Of a stretch of DNA of 64,000 nucleotides, positions 37,777 through 46,477 are shown in pieces. The stretch covers positions 75,205 through 139,204 of the forward strand of contig NZ_GL877879.1 in assembly GCF_000194155.1 (NCBI RefSeq), given 5' to 3'. Position 1 is the stretch's first letter. The number at the start of each line of letters is the position of its first letter. The position numbers and the translations under genes were made by a program. The stretch comes from Saccharopolyspora spinosa NRRL 18395 (lineage in GTDB: Bacteria; Actinomycetota; Actinomycetes; Mycobacteriales; Pseudonocardiaceae). The notes beneath the pieces were generated by a model. It was not told the origin of the DNA. It searched no databases and saw only the letters and a list, made by a program, of their open reading frames with translations.

Positions 37777-39267
37777 ATGCGGCCACTCCTTCTCACAACG
37801 CCGGACGTCGCGGCCCCATATCACCACGCGGCCGCCAGTTTCGGGATGGAGCTGCTGGTGGGTACAAGCCCACACGAGCTCTCATCAGCGCTCGATGGAC
37901 ACCGCGCGGTCGCAGTGCTCGGTAGCGGCACCGGGACAGCCGGGAGCGTCACCGTGGACGGCGTCACTGTGGCTAACGAGGTTCGTGGGCAGGGGTGGTC
38001 ACAGCATTGTCCCTCGGCTCCATTCTTGTTGGGCACATTGCATCGGTCCGGGGTCACGGCTACCCCCGCCCGGGTTACAGCTGACTCGGTTCAATCGGAA
38101 ACCGCTCCAACGCAGGCGATCGCTGAGCTGCGCGCCGATCACCGGTTGACTGAACTGTTCCGTACGGCGGCCGCGGCCGGCGGACCAGCGGCGTATCTTG
38201 CGCTGGCACCGGCCGAAACTGCACCTGACGACGCCCGATTGATCCACTCAGTGCTCTCCAGCGTGGAAGCCTGGGGCGCCGCAGCGGCGTCACGAACGGT
38301 ACTGCTCGCTAGTCCTCGGGCGTTCTGCGCCGGCGTGGAACGTGCCATCACAATCGTCGAGCGGCTGCTCGCCGGCCAAGAGGCGCCGATCTTCGTCCGC
38401 AAGCAGATCGTGCACAACACGCACGTCGTACGGGACCTCGAAGAGCGCGGTGCGGTCTTCGTCGATGAACTCGATGAGGTGCCGGTCGGCGCAACAGCGG
38501 TGTTCTCAGCGCATGGCGTGGCACCGGCCGTGCGCGAGCAGGCCCAGCAGCGGCAACTACGGGTGGTTGATGCCACGTGCCCGCTGGTGACGAAAGTGCA
38601 CTCAGAAGCGCGGCGATTCGCCGAACGCGGCGACACCATCGTGTTCATCGGCCACGCAGGCCACGAGGAGAGCGAAGGAACCCTCGGCGAAGCACCACAG
38701 CAAATCCGACTCGTGGAAACCGAAGACGACATCGATGCCTTGGAGATCGACGGCCCGGTCTCCTACCTGACGCAGACCACGCTCGCAGTGGACGAGGCGA
38801 ACCGGCTGGTGCAGCGCCTGAGGGCTCGGTTTCCGCACTTGACGGGCCCGAACTCGGACGATATCTGCTACGCAACGACGAATCGGCAGGACGCGCTACG
38901 CACGATCGCCGCGCAGGCGGACCTCATCGTCGTGGTCGGCTCGGCGAACTCATCGAACTCGGTTCGACTGGTGGAAGTCGCGGAACGCATGGGCACACCA
39001 GCTTTTCTCATCGACGATGTCAGCGACGTGGATCCACGGTGGCTCGCAGACGCACGCACAATCGGCATCACAGCCGGTGCCTCGGCACCACCGCAGCTGG
39101 TGTCCGATCTACTCGATGCACTGGCTGGCCTGGGGCACACCACTGTGTTGGAACGAGTCGTCGCCAAAGAAACACTCAGCTTCGGCCTCCCAACGCAAGT
39201 ACGTGGCCACGCAGGCGAGTCAGTGACCTCCACTCCAGAACACTCCACACAAGCAGGAGGCGTCTGA
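37777..39267 (+). CDS. ispH: 4-hydroxy-3-methylbut-2-enyl diphosphate reductase with extra N-terminal domain
   Basis: ATG 37777, 26 bp after the prenyl synthase; 496 aa, about 170 longer than usual. The C-terminal 320 residues are IspH/LytB with the three iron-sulfur cysteines ([33 protein letters not shown]) and VHNTHVV, AHGV and [11 protein letters not shown]. It performs the last MEP-pathway step to IPP and DMAPP. The N-terminal part (AVAVLGSG...VTVANEVRG...[15 protein letters not shown]) resembles nucleoside-phosphorylase/hopanoid-associated phosphorylase folds, but the match is from memory and catalytic residues are unclear. The N-terminal half may be regulatory or vestigial. A 4Fe-4S cytosolic enzyme that needs a reductant. 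Confidence 0.95.
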   Translation: MRPLLLTTPDVAAPYHHAAASFGMELLVGTSPHELSSALDGHRAVAVLGSGTGTAGSVTVDGVTVANEVRGQGWSQHCPSAPFLLGTLHRSGVTATPARVTADSVQSETAPTQAIAELRADHRLTELFRTAAAAGGPAAYLALAPAETAPDDARLIHSVLSSVEAWGAAAASRTVLLASPRAFCAGVERAITIVERLLAGQEAPIFVRKQIVHNTHVVRDLEERGAVFVDELDEVPVGATAVFSAHGVAPAVREQAQQRQLRVVDATCPLVTKVHSEARRFAERGDTIVFIGHAGHEESEGTLGEAPQQIRLVETEDDIDALEIDGPVSYLTQTTLAVDEANRLVQRLRARFPHLTGPNSDDICYATTNRQDALRTIAAQADLIVVVGSANSSNSVRLVEVAERMGTPAFLIDDVSDVDPRWLADARTIGITAGASAPPQLVSDLLDALAGLGHTTVLERVVAKETLSFGLPTQVRGHAGESVTSTPEHSTQAGGV

Positions 39268-41115
39268 ATGTGTATTTTACAGACCATTCATGGCCCTGCG
39301 GACCTACGCGTATTGAGCCAAGCCGATCTGGTCCAGCTTGCCGATGAGATCCGATCAGTGCTCATCGACACCGTGCGTCGCACCGGCGGCCATCTCGGCC
39401 CCAATCTCGGCGTCGTCGAACTGACTCTCGCGCTGCATCGAGTCTTCGACTCGCCAACGGACCCGATCATTTGGGACACCGGACATCAGACATACGTGCA
39501 CAAGCTCCTCACCGGACGCCACTCGGAATTCGATCGCCTGCGCCAACGCGGTGGCATCTCAGGATACCCAAGCCAATCCGAGTCCGAACACGACTTCGTG
39601 GAGAACTCGCACGCCTCAACCGCATTATCTTATGCGGACGGCCTCGCGAAAGCATTCGATATCCGCAAGGAAAGCACCCGCACCGCAGTCGCTGTGCTCG
39701 GCGATGGTGCACTGACCGGCGGGATGTGCTGGGAAGCGTTGAACAACATCGGCGCGGAGCCGAATCGACCCGTGGTAATCGTGCTCAATGACAACGCCCG
39801 ATCCTATGCGCCCACGGTAGGCGCGGTTGCCGAGCATCTCGCCAGGCTGCGCATGAGGCGCGCCAATGACAGTCGAACCACCAGCGATGAGTCGCTCTTC
39901 GAACGCATCGGCCTACACTATCTTGGCCCAGTCGACGGTCATGACATCGCCGCAATGGAGAGGACGCTGCGTCAGGCCCGCGATCTGCGACGGCCCGTCG
40001 TCGTGCATTGCGTGACCCGCAAGGGAAAAGGTTACGCACCAGCCGAGGAGAACGAGGCCGATCGCCTGCACGCGGTCGGTCCAAATGCTCCGGCATTTGC
40101 CCCATCCGGTGGCGGAAAGAAGCAGACCTGGACCGATGCCTTTGGCGAAGAGATCGCACGGCTGGCCGACGAACGGGCCGACCTGGTGGCCGTCACCGCC
40201 GCGATGCTCCGTCCCGTTGGGTTGTCTCGATTCTCCCGCAACTATCCGGAACGAGTATTCGACGTCGGTATGGCTGAGCAGCATGCGGTCACCTCGGCGG
40301 CTGGGCTGGCGATGGGTGGCCTGCATCCGGTAGTGGCGATCTACTCGACATTTTTCAACCGAGCGTTCGACCAAGCATTGTTGGACGTGGCGCTGCACCG
40401 GCTCCCGGTCACATTCGTGCTGGACCGAGCCGGGGTGACCGGCGAGGACGGCCCCAGCCACCACGGCATGTGGGATTTGTCGATTCTGCACAATGTGCCC
40501 GGCATTCGAGTTGCCGCGCCGCGTGATGCCGACACGCTGCGCGCCGAACTGCGGGAGGCCGTTGAATACCAAGGGGGTCCAACGGTCCTCAGATTCCCGA
40601 AAGCCACCGTCGGACCCGATATTCCCGCAGTCTCCACCATAGGCACCCTGGATATGCTCGTGAGCGGGAAGCAGTCGGATGTGCTCATCGTGTCCGTCGG
40701 TGCTATGGCCGAGGATTGCGTCACTGCGGCAGCGCAGCTGGCCAGCCATCACATCGGTGTCACAGTTGTCGATCCACGCTGGGTATTGCCGGTGAACCCG
40801 TTGTTGGCCGAACTGGCAGCGGCGCATCGGTTGGTGGTCACTGTCGAAGACAACAACCGGGCCGGCGGGTTCGGCACAGCGCTCGCACAGTTGCTGCACG
40901 ACCGCGGTGTGCACACACCGGTATGCGCGTTGGGGATACCGCCAGCATTCCTCGCGGCGGGTAAGCGGAAAGAACTGCTTGCCGGTGCGGAGCTGAGCGC
41001 GGACCTGCTGGCCAGGCGAATTCAGCGCGAAATGGCTGAGCGTCTGGTCCCAGGCGGGTTGCTGCCCCGACAGCAGCAGCTCGCGGGAAAGCGAATCGCA
41101 GAGGTAAGAGCATGA
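39268..41115 (+). CDS. dxs: 1-deoxy-D-xylulose-5-phosphate synthase
   Basis: ATG 39268 begins directly after the ispH stop, with aggagg 6 bp upstream; 615 aa, full length. The ThDP motif is [16 protein letters not shown]...[38 protein letters not shown] and the transketolase-type [18 protein letters not shown] with the catalytic Glu are present. It is the first step of the MEP pathway, from pyruvate and glyceraldehyde 3-phosphate. A cluster copy would raise precursor flux, as often seen in terpenoid clusters. The stop overlaps an ATG that opens into ispG-derived sequence. Confidence 0.97.
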   Translation: MCILQTIHGPADLRVLSQADLVQLADEIRSVLIDTVRRTGGHLGPNLGVVELTLALHRVFDSPTDPIIWDTGHQTYVHKLLTGRHSEFDRLRQRGGISGYPSQSESEHDFVENSHASTALSYADGLAKAFDIRKESTRTAVAVLGDGALTGGMCWEALNNIGAEPNRPVVIVLNDNARSYAPTVGAVAEHLARLRMRRANDSRTTSDESLFERIGLHYLGPVDGHDIAAMERTLRQARDLRRPVVVHCVTRKGKGYAPAEENEADRLHAVGPNAPAFAPSGGGKKQTWTDAFGEEIARLADERADLVAVTAAMLRPVGLSRFSRNYPERVFDVGMAEQHAVTSAAGLAMGGLHPVVAIYSTFFNRAFDQALLDVALHRLPVTFVLDRAGVTGEDGPSHHGMWDLSILHNVPGIRVAAPRDADTLRAELREAVEYQGGPTVLRFPKATVGPDIPAVSTIGTLDMLVSGKQSDVLIVSVGAMAEDCVTAAAQLASHHIGVTVVDPRWVLPVNPLLAELAAAHRLVVTVEDNNRAGGFGTALAQLLHDRGVHTPVCALGIPPAFLAAGKRKELLAGAELSADLLARRIQREMAERLVPGGLLPRQQQLAGKRIAEVRA

Positions 41116-41288
41116 GCCCTTCCGGTCGGGAACCCCTCGCACGTAAAGTCATCGATCCCGGTGATCGTCGATATCCACCTCCAGCCCAAGTATCGGTTCG
41201 CCCCGATCGAGGCCGGATGCACATAGCGCGGGTCAATTCTGGAAACATCAGAAAGCTCGCCGACAACGTCAAGGAGGTCGCTGACTGA
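41112..41288 (+). pseudogene. ispG: ispG (HMBPP synthase) remnant
   Basis: ATG 41112 overlaps the dxs stop (ATGA) and opens a 58-codon frame. At 41161-41223 another frame reads [21 protein letters not shown], and at 41223-41288 the first frame reads [21 protein letters not shown]. Together these are the consecutive IADIHFQPKY...EAGC..VRVNPGNI region of IspG/GcpE, with a frameshift between them. The remaining roughly 320 residues, including the Fe-S cysteines, are lost. It shows the ancestral operon order ispH-dxs-ispG. Confidence 0.8.
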
Positions 41289-41299
41289 GCCCGCCACCT

Positions 41300-41560
41300 C
41301 GGGACAGTTCCCCGGGAAGCGCCCCGCACCTCGCAGCCTGCTCATCTGACCGGAAGCCGACAGTCACAACTCCTCGCCGAAGATCGAAAGGGCCACGGCT
41401 ACCATCGCTGCCCGAAGCGACGTCCTCTTCGGACACTGCGGGGACCGGCAGCGCCACCGGTGCTTGTGCCACACCAGGCGAACTCATCGGTCGCGCAGTC
41501 CAGTGTTTCGGCCGTCGTCGTTGCTTTCCGCCACGCACCGTGCTCGGCGCGTCAGGCCAA
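41300..41560 (-). pseudogene. ISL3-family transposase scrap, inverted relative to 36.0 kb
   Basis: The minus strand near 41470-41510 encodes LVWHKHRWRCRSPQCPKR, the same zinc-region motif as at 36015-36160, with obvious nucleotide similarity (ttcgcctggtgtggcacaagcaccggtgg). The two lie in opposite orientation on either side of the prenyl-synthase, ispH, dxs and ispG block. Confidence 0.6.
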
Positions 41561-41736
41561 GACGAGATCCATCCTCGTTCAGGCAGACCTGATCTGGATG
41601 GGTCGTTGATCAGGTAAGGGAAATCTGGGCATCATTCCGAAGTTGTTCGGGCAGGCTTCAGTGTCGGTTGTCGAGTTGTGGACGTGTCTTTGGCAGGTTT
41701 CTAGTGCAACGGTGTTCGGGAGGTTGAGGTTTTCCG

Positions 41737-42168
41737 GTGTTAACTGGTCGCATTGTTCGGTTCGATGAAGAGCGCGGGTTCGGGTTCATCGCCCAGGACG
41801 GCGGGTCTCAGGAAGATGTGTTCTTCCACATAGACTCGCTCAGTCGTGGCTGGAGTTCGCTCGCGATCGGTACCAGGGTGACGTTCGATGTGATGGAGGG
41901 CCAACGGGGGCTCAAGGCGTACAACCTCCATATTGTGGATAACAATGGTGGCAATGAGTCAAAGCATGCCGCCGAGGCTGCCGTCGCGCCGACCGTGACA
42001 GCGACGGAGGCGGAGGAAATGTGCGACGTCCTCACCGAGGATGAGCTGCGGAGCGAGGTAACTGAACGGCTTCTCCAGCGACTTCCCGGGCTGACCGCTG
42101 AGCAGATTCAGCTAGTTCGCGAGGATTTCGTTGCACTGGCGTCGAAGCACGGCTGGATCGTCGAGTAG
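41737..42168 (+). CDS. cold-shock-domain protein with conserved C-terminal extension
   Basis: GTG 41737 follows cgggaggttgagg; 143 aa. Residues 1-67 form a cold-shock domain with RNP1-like RGFGFIAQD and RNP2-like EDVFFHIDS. A roughly 50-residue C-terminal domain (CDVLTEDELRSEVTERLLQRLPGLTAEQIQLVREDFVALASKHGWIVE) is shared with the protein at 52966. CSD proteins bind single-stranded RNA or DNA; the tail's role is not known to me, perhaps dimerisation. It converges with the LuxR gene at 42286 across a shared hairpin. Confidence 0.88.
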   Translation: MLTGRIVRFDEERGFGFIAQDGGSQEDVFFHIDSLSRGWSSLAIGTRVTFDVMEGQRGLKAYNLHIVDNNGGNESKHAAEAAVAPTVTATEAEEMCDVLTEDELRSEVTERLLQRLPGLTAEQIQLVREDFVALASKHGWIVE

Positions 42169-42240
42169 GTGGCTGCGTAGACGGGTGAGCGGGGCAGAGG
42201 GCCCCACGAGTTGGTCCCGCAGGGCTCCACGCCAGCCATG

Positions 42241-42268
42241 CGGCCCGGATGCTCCGCTTTCCGGGCCG
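42241..42268. terminator. Hairpin terminator between convergent genes
   Basis: cggcccgga (42241-42249) pairs with tccgggccg (42260-42268) around a 10-nt loop, lying between the stops of the CSD gene (+) and the LuxR gene (-). It probably serves both directions; no long T run, as usual in actinomycetes. Confidence 0.65.
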
Positions 42269-42285
42269 CTGGCCGCTGTACCCGG

Positions 42286-42900
42286 CTAGATGAGACCTGA
42301 GCGGATTGCGTAGGCGATGGCGTGAGCGCGGTTGTGTAGGTTGAACCGCTTCATGAACTGGTAGAGGATGTTCTTGACAGTGCGTTCTGAGTAGTGCAGT
42401 TTCTCGGCTATTTGTTGGAGGTCGAATCCTTCGGAGACGAGGAGGAGCACATCTATTTCGCGGTTGGTGAACCCGGAAGGGGTCAAGTCTTGCGGTGCGA
42501 GTACTTCGCGGAAGGTGTGCACGATTTGCTTGATGAGCGCGCCTTGCAGTGAGGTGGGGAAGTATCCGCCACCGCTGCCGACGGCACGAATGGCCTGGAT
42601 GAACGACGTAGCGGAGAAATGTCGGCGCCACAGGACTCCGCGAACACCCTGTTCTACCGCAGCGGAGATGTCGGCGTGCCATCGGCCGCCCACGATGAGG
42701 AGCAGGGAGGTGGCAGCGTCGGGCTTGAGCAGCTGCAGCTCTTTCATGGTGGATATGTCGGCGTTTTCGATGACGATCACGGCAACATCGGCTTTGTCAC
42801 CCCCAGTCTCGACGATGTGCTTGTCTCCGTCCAGGCAGTTGGTAAGTCCCAAGTGCGTCAAGTGATCCGGCGAGTGAATGACCACGCGGATTTTTTCCAT
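42286..42900 (-). CDS. response-regulator-like LuxR-family transcription factor (1)
   Basis: ATG at 42900 is preferred over 42915 because aggaaag precedes it; 204 aa. The N-terminal receiver-like domain (MEKIRVVIHSPDHLTHLGL) lacks the phosphoacceptor Asp: the corresponding strand reads ADVAVIVIENAD. The C-terminal LuxR helix-turn-helix (LTPSGFTNREIDVLLLVSEGF...IAEKLHYSERTVKNILYQFMKRFNLHNRAHAIAYAIRSG) is complete. It is paralogous to the regulators at 54718 and 62636. It probably does not depend on phosphorylation. It is encoded at the edge of the isoprenoid block, next to a truncated P450. Confidence 0.88.
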   Translation of the reverse strand: MEKIRVVIHSPDHLTHLGLTNCLDGDKHIVETGGDKADVAVIVIENADISTMKELQLLKPDAATSLLLIVGGRWHADISAAVEQGVRGVLWRRHFSATSFIQAIRAVGSGGGYFPTSLQGALIKQIVHTFREVLAPQDLTPSGFTNREIDVLLLVSEGFDLQQIAEKLHYSERTVKNILYQFMKRFNLHNRAHAIAYAIRSGLI

Positions 42901-42949
42901 AGTTCTTTCCTGCATAGTGGCGCTCGTTCTGGAAATGCCGGGTCTCTCG

Positions 42950-43492
42950 CTACCAGGAAGCTTGGTCAGGCTTTTCGGTAGGTAGGTCAGCCGGAATTTT
43001 CCCAGGATCGTCGAGCATGGCGCGCAGCGCTTTCGGATGATCGAGCAGGAACGTCATCCCGTTGCCGAGCAGGTTCACGGTCGTGTCATTGCCCGCGGTC
43101 ACAAACGGTGCCAGCGAACCGAGCAACTCGCCGTCCGGCAGCGGGTTGCCCTCCTCATCACGGGCCGCGACCAGCGCCGAGGCCAGATCCTCGCCCGGCT
43201 GTTTCCGCCGCCGCTTGCTCGCATGCCCGGTGGACGCCGGTTGCATCGTGGTGCGAATCCGCGTATGCGCAGGTGGGTTGTGAAGCGTGAACTGCTGCGA
43301 GCTCACCCGCACGAACCGGCGAAGCTCGGGATCATCGGGATCGTGGTGACTCGATGCGCCATGCCAGAGATGCTCCGAGCTGAAAGTCTGATCGTCCCGC
43401 CCACTCCCGGTTTCCCGCAAGTCGTTACACAGCGGTAACGGATCCGGTTCTTTCTCGCCCGTTAATCGATACAGCAAGGCGTCTGTTGCCAT
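42950..43492 (-). pseudogene. cytochrome P450, internally deleted and truncated
   Basis: ATG at 43492 (MATDALLYRLTGEKEPDPLP) has a gaggtagga site. Early P450 sequence (TLHNPPAHTRIRTTM) is followed at once by the I-helix region (GEDLASALVAARDEEGN...LAPFVTAGNDTTVNLLGNG), so about 100 residues between B' and I helices are missing. The frame stops shortly after the J helix region, without the ExxR or the heme-binding FxxGxxxCxG. It cannot bind heme. It is a relic of an oxidative tailoring step. Confidence 0.85.
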
Positions 43493-44253
43493 TCCTACCT
43501 CTCCGTGAGTCCCTGGTGTTGCAGGTAAGGCGACTGTAAAAGGGCGCGTCCGTCGTTGTTGCGCCCAGAAACGCACGACAACCGCCCACACGCGCACGAC
43601 TGTGCTGTCGAGGTTCCTTTCAGATTTACTTGATCGGGAAAGGTCTCCAGTGTGGTTAATTGGTCTGACTTACTCACCGAAGCGACGACTGGAGAGGTTC
43701 GATGGCGCTCCGTGACGCCTGACTGGCCATTTATGGCCATTCGCGGCTGGTAAAACGGTTTGTCGCCTGGTTGGCGGGCCGCCCGGAGCGCCGCACAACT
43801 CGGTGTCTCCCGTGCGGCGGGTGTACAAGTGGCGCACCGTCACGCGGTGCGGGCCAGGGCGTGTGCAAGGTTGATCTGAGGGTTGCGGCGGGGTTTTGTC
43901 CAGGTAGGACGCGAGACGAGGGCGCGGTTTCCGGTGGGAGATCATCGGGTTGTTCAAGCCGTGACGGTCTGTCCAGGAGCCGCGCTCTTGTGTTCTTGGC
44001 TTCCCTGGTTCGGGTTGTGCTTGACCGGCCCACCCCCACAGTCGAGTCCTTGCGGGGTCGTGTGGACGGTCTCTGGCGGGCGCTGGAGGCGGTGGACGGG
44101 GAATCCTATATGGGCAGCGGCTGCTGCCGGCCCTTTCGGTGCTGCCGGCCCTTTCGGTGTGCTTGACCGGCCCACCCTCACAGTCGAGTCCTTGCGGGGT
44201 CGTGTGACTCCCGGTGCGAAGACGTTCATCGAGTCCGCCTCGGCGGAGAGAAG
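43493..44253. other. Intergenic repeats, about 0.75 kb
   Basis: No gene is supported. ttgaccggcccaccc.cacagtcgagtccttgcggggtcgtgt occurs twice (44018 and 44162 onward). ccagggcgtgtgcaaggttgat near 43853-43874 is the reverse complement of atcaaccttgcacacgccctgg-type sequence at 44567-44590, making a 0.74-kb structure with inverted ends like a small non-autonomous element. Confidence 0.55.
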
Positions 44254-44301
44254 CCGCAAGTTCCATTGAAATCGAACCTTCGATTTCAATGGAACTTGCG
44301 G
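44254..44301. repeat. Perfect 23-bp inverted repeat with 2-nt loop
   Basis: Arm ccgcaagttccattgaaatc-gaa (44254-44276) and its exact complement (44279-44301) are separated by cc. A partial third copy (tttcaatggaaatcg) lies at 44354-44368. It is AT-richer than the surroundings. It could be a strong hairpin, a dimeric operator or a mobile-element end; nothing in the sequence decides. Confidence 0.85.
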
Positions 44302-44470
44302 ACCGTCGGCGTGTCGCATCCCGACACGCCGATGCCTGTGGACAACCTCCGCAATTTCAATGGAAATCGTGGGCGGGTACGGACGTGCCAGGACCCGCAG
44401 CCTGGAAGGTCTTTGTTCTGGACGGAAACTTGCGAACCGGATATGGCGCTGGCGCCGACCGAACGGCACA

Positions 44471-44590
44471 GCCGCCGGTATCGAAACGGTCCACCACCTG
44501 GCCAACCTGTCCACCACCTGGGCAACCTGCCACCCACCTTCCCGCCCGAAACTACCTAAACCGGATAGGTCAACCTTGCACACGCCCTGG
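44471..44590. repeat. Dispersed repeat, copy at 44.5 kb
   Basis: Matches 28091-28183 in order and orientation, with one extra 20-bp unit (tccaccacctgg.caacctg). Its last 24 bp are also present inverted at about 43853. See the entry at 28091. Confidence 0.8.
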
Positions 44591-44891
44591 GGTGCGGGGC
44601 TTGGCTGATCGGTCCGCGCACCGGACCGCGGCCGGACCCACACCCGGGCCGAGGGCGAGGCCCGCATTCTCGGATTGCGTCGCCTGCGACATCGCGGACC
44701 GGTTTTGGCCGGGTGGCTTCGGCCGTCGATTGTGTCCTCCGTCACCGCTCCGCAATTGCGGCCTTTCCGCCGATTGCTGCGGCGACCCGCGCCAACTTAT
44801 GAGCGAAGCGCTGCCACTAAACGGTCTAGTCGAGACAAGCCACACGGCCTAGACTTCCCGATATCCGTCCCTGATACAGCCCGAGGCCGCG

Positions 44892-45851
44892 ATGCCACCG
44901 AGTTACCACGTGTCTACCACCACCGTGGATACCACCAGCGTGGACATGTCACGCGCCGACCGGCTCGAATACTGGTGCGAGCGAATCAGCTCATTCCACT
45001 GCACCGTCAACTCCCGAGTCCTGCGGCCGGACGACTTCCAGGGCCGCGCAACCTGCCAACGCACCCAGTCCTACCAACTCGTGGCCTGGGGCGTCTCTAC
45101 CCCGCAATGGGTCCAGCGCACCAAGCGCCATATTCATACCGACCCCGACGAGCGGTACAGACTCGTCCTTACCACCAGCGGCTCGCTCGCGTTACGCGAC
45201 GCCAACAACCAGCGTGTGCTCACCGCCGGCGCTGGCGCGCTGTTCACCGTGAACACTCCGTTCGACCTCGGGGTCGGATCCCGTCATAGGGGCATGATCC
45301 TCACCATGCCCCGTCGCGAGATCGACCACCGTCTCGGCCGCGCCGCACTCCTCAACCCCGAAATGGACCTCACCCGCGGTCTCGGGCGACTCATCCACAC
45401 CAGCCTCGTAACCCTCAAAACCGAACGCCACTCCCTCTCCGCAACCCAATTCGACCGAGCAAGCCAACACCTCACCGACCTGGTTTGCCTGCTCGTCCTC
45501 GGCGACACCCAACCGCCGACAAGCCACGCACGCGAGATCGAAACCCAAATACGCCAACACGTTCGCGGCAATGCGCGGGACTCTGGACTCAACACGGAAT
45601 CGATCGCACAAGCACTCGGCTGGTCGCAACGACAAATCCAAACCGTTCTCCGCCAAGCTGGAACGACCCCAAGCGAACTCATTCGCCAAGAACGCCTCCA
45701 CTACGCGCGACAACAACTCGAGAACCCCGCCAATGTTCACAAAACGATCACCCAAATCGCCTACGAATCCGGTTTCAACTCGGCCCACACCTTCACCAAG
45801 GCATTCCGCCAGCACTTCGGCCACACTCCAAAAGACCATCGCGACCACTAA
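44892..45851 (+). CDS. AraC-family transcriptional regulator
   Basis: ATG 44892; 319 aa. The N-terminal 190 residues are a cupin-like sensing domain of the AraC-binding-like type (DERYRLVLTTSGSLALRD...VLTAGAGALFTVNTPFDL). The C-terminal about 100 residues hold two helix-turn-helix motifs (TESIAQALGWSQRQIQTVLRQAG and ITQIAYESGFNSAHTFTKAFRQHFGHTPKDHR), the hallmark of the family. It has no adjacent metabolic operon in the same orientation, so its target is unclear; it may act on the neighbouring P450 relic's ancestral operon or elsewhere. Confidence 0.92.
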   Translation: MPPSYHVSTTTVDTTSVDMSRADRLEYWCERISSFHCTVNSRVLRPDDFQGRATCQRTQSYQLVAWGVSTPQWVQRTKRHIHTDPDERYRLVLTTSGSLALRDANNQRVLTAGAGALFTVNTPFDLGVGSRHRGMILTMPRREIDHRLGRAALLNPEMDLTRGLGRLIHTSLVTLKTERHSLSATQFDRASQHLTDLVCLLVLGDTQPPTSHAREIETQIRQHVRGNARDSGLNTESIAQALGWSQRQIQTVLRQAGTTPSELIRQERLHYARQQLENPANVHKTITQIAYESGFNSAHTFTKAFRQHFGHTPKDHRDH

Positions 45852-45894
45852 CGTGGACCCTCGTTGACGCCTCGCCATCGTTGAGCACCGCAGA

Positions 45895-46132
45895 TGGAAT
45901 GCGGTGGGGCGGGGGACTGACCGCTGAGAAGCGGCAGACGTGCCTTGTCGGCTGGTCCCAAGCCGATTGGGACGCAGCCGAGGGCAACGTGAGGCGTTTG
46001 CGGCGACGGATCTTCACGGTGTCGCAGGCAGGAGACCTGGCCAAGGTCAGAAATCTGCAGGAGCTGATGCTGCGGTTCCGCCCGGGCAGCGGTTCGTCAC
46101 CCACAGACACGTCGACCGGGACGGGTGTTTAA
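45895..46132 (+). pseudogene. group II intron reverse transcriptase N-terminal scrap
   Basis: The frame ending 46132 reads LVGWSQADWDAAEGNVRRLRRRIFTVSQAGDLAKVRNLQELMLR, which matches the N-terminal start of bacterial group II intron maturases (W..DW..AE..VRRLQ.RI..A...GD..KVR.LQ.LMLRS). Everything after the first roughly 70 residues is gone. Confidence 0.75.
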
Positions 46133-46179
46133 GTCCGACGCGGAACGCAGGTACATATCGGCTGAGTTTTCCCGTTTTT

Positions 46180-46477
46180 CTGCGAGGAAAGTCGCGTCCG
46201 CACAAGCGTCGGTCGCACTGGTGTGTGTTGGGACGCCGTCGCCGAGTCGTTCTTCACCTTGCTGGAAAACGAGACATATCACCGAGAACCGTTCGCAACC
46301 CGGGCCCGCGTCCGTTTCGCCGTCGCCGACTACATCGACGTCTTCTACAACCGGGAACGACTCCACAACAGCCTTGGTTACCGCACCGCCGCGAGGCACA
46401 CCGAGATCACCTCACCGTCACCGCGGTCTGAGGAAACCACCGAGGTCCGTCCAAGATCATTGACACACCTCATCTAA
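46180..46477 (+). pseudogene. IS3-family transposase (OrfB) C-terminal scrap
   Basis: From 46223 the frame reads CWDAVAESFFTLLENETYHREPFATRARVRFAVADYIDVFYNRERLHNSLGYRT, the conserved end of IS3-type OrfB transposases with the last catalytic Glu (AESFF) region. CWDNAVAES has become CWDAVAES. The upstream half is missing. Confidence 0.85.
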
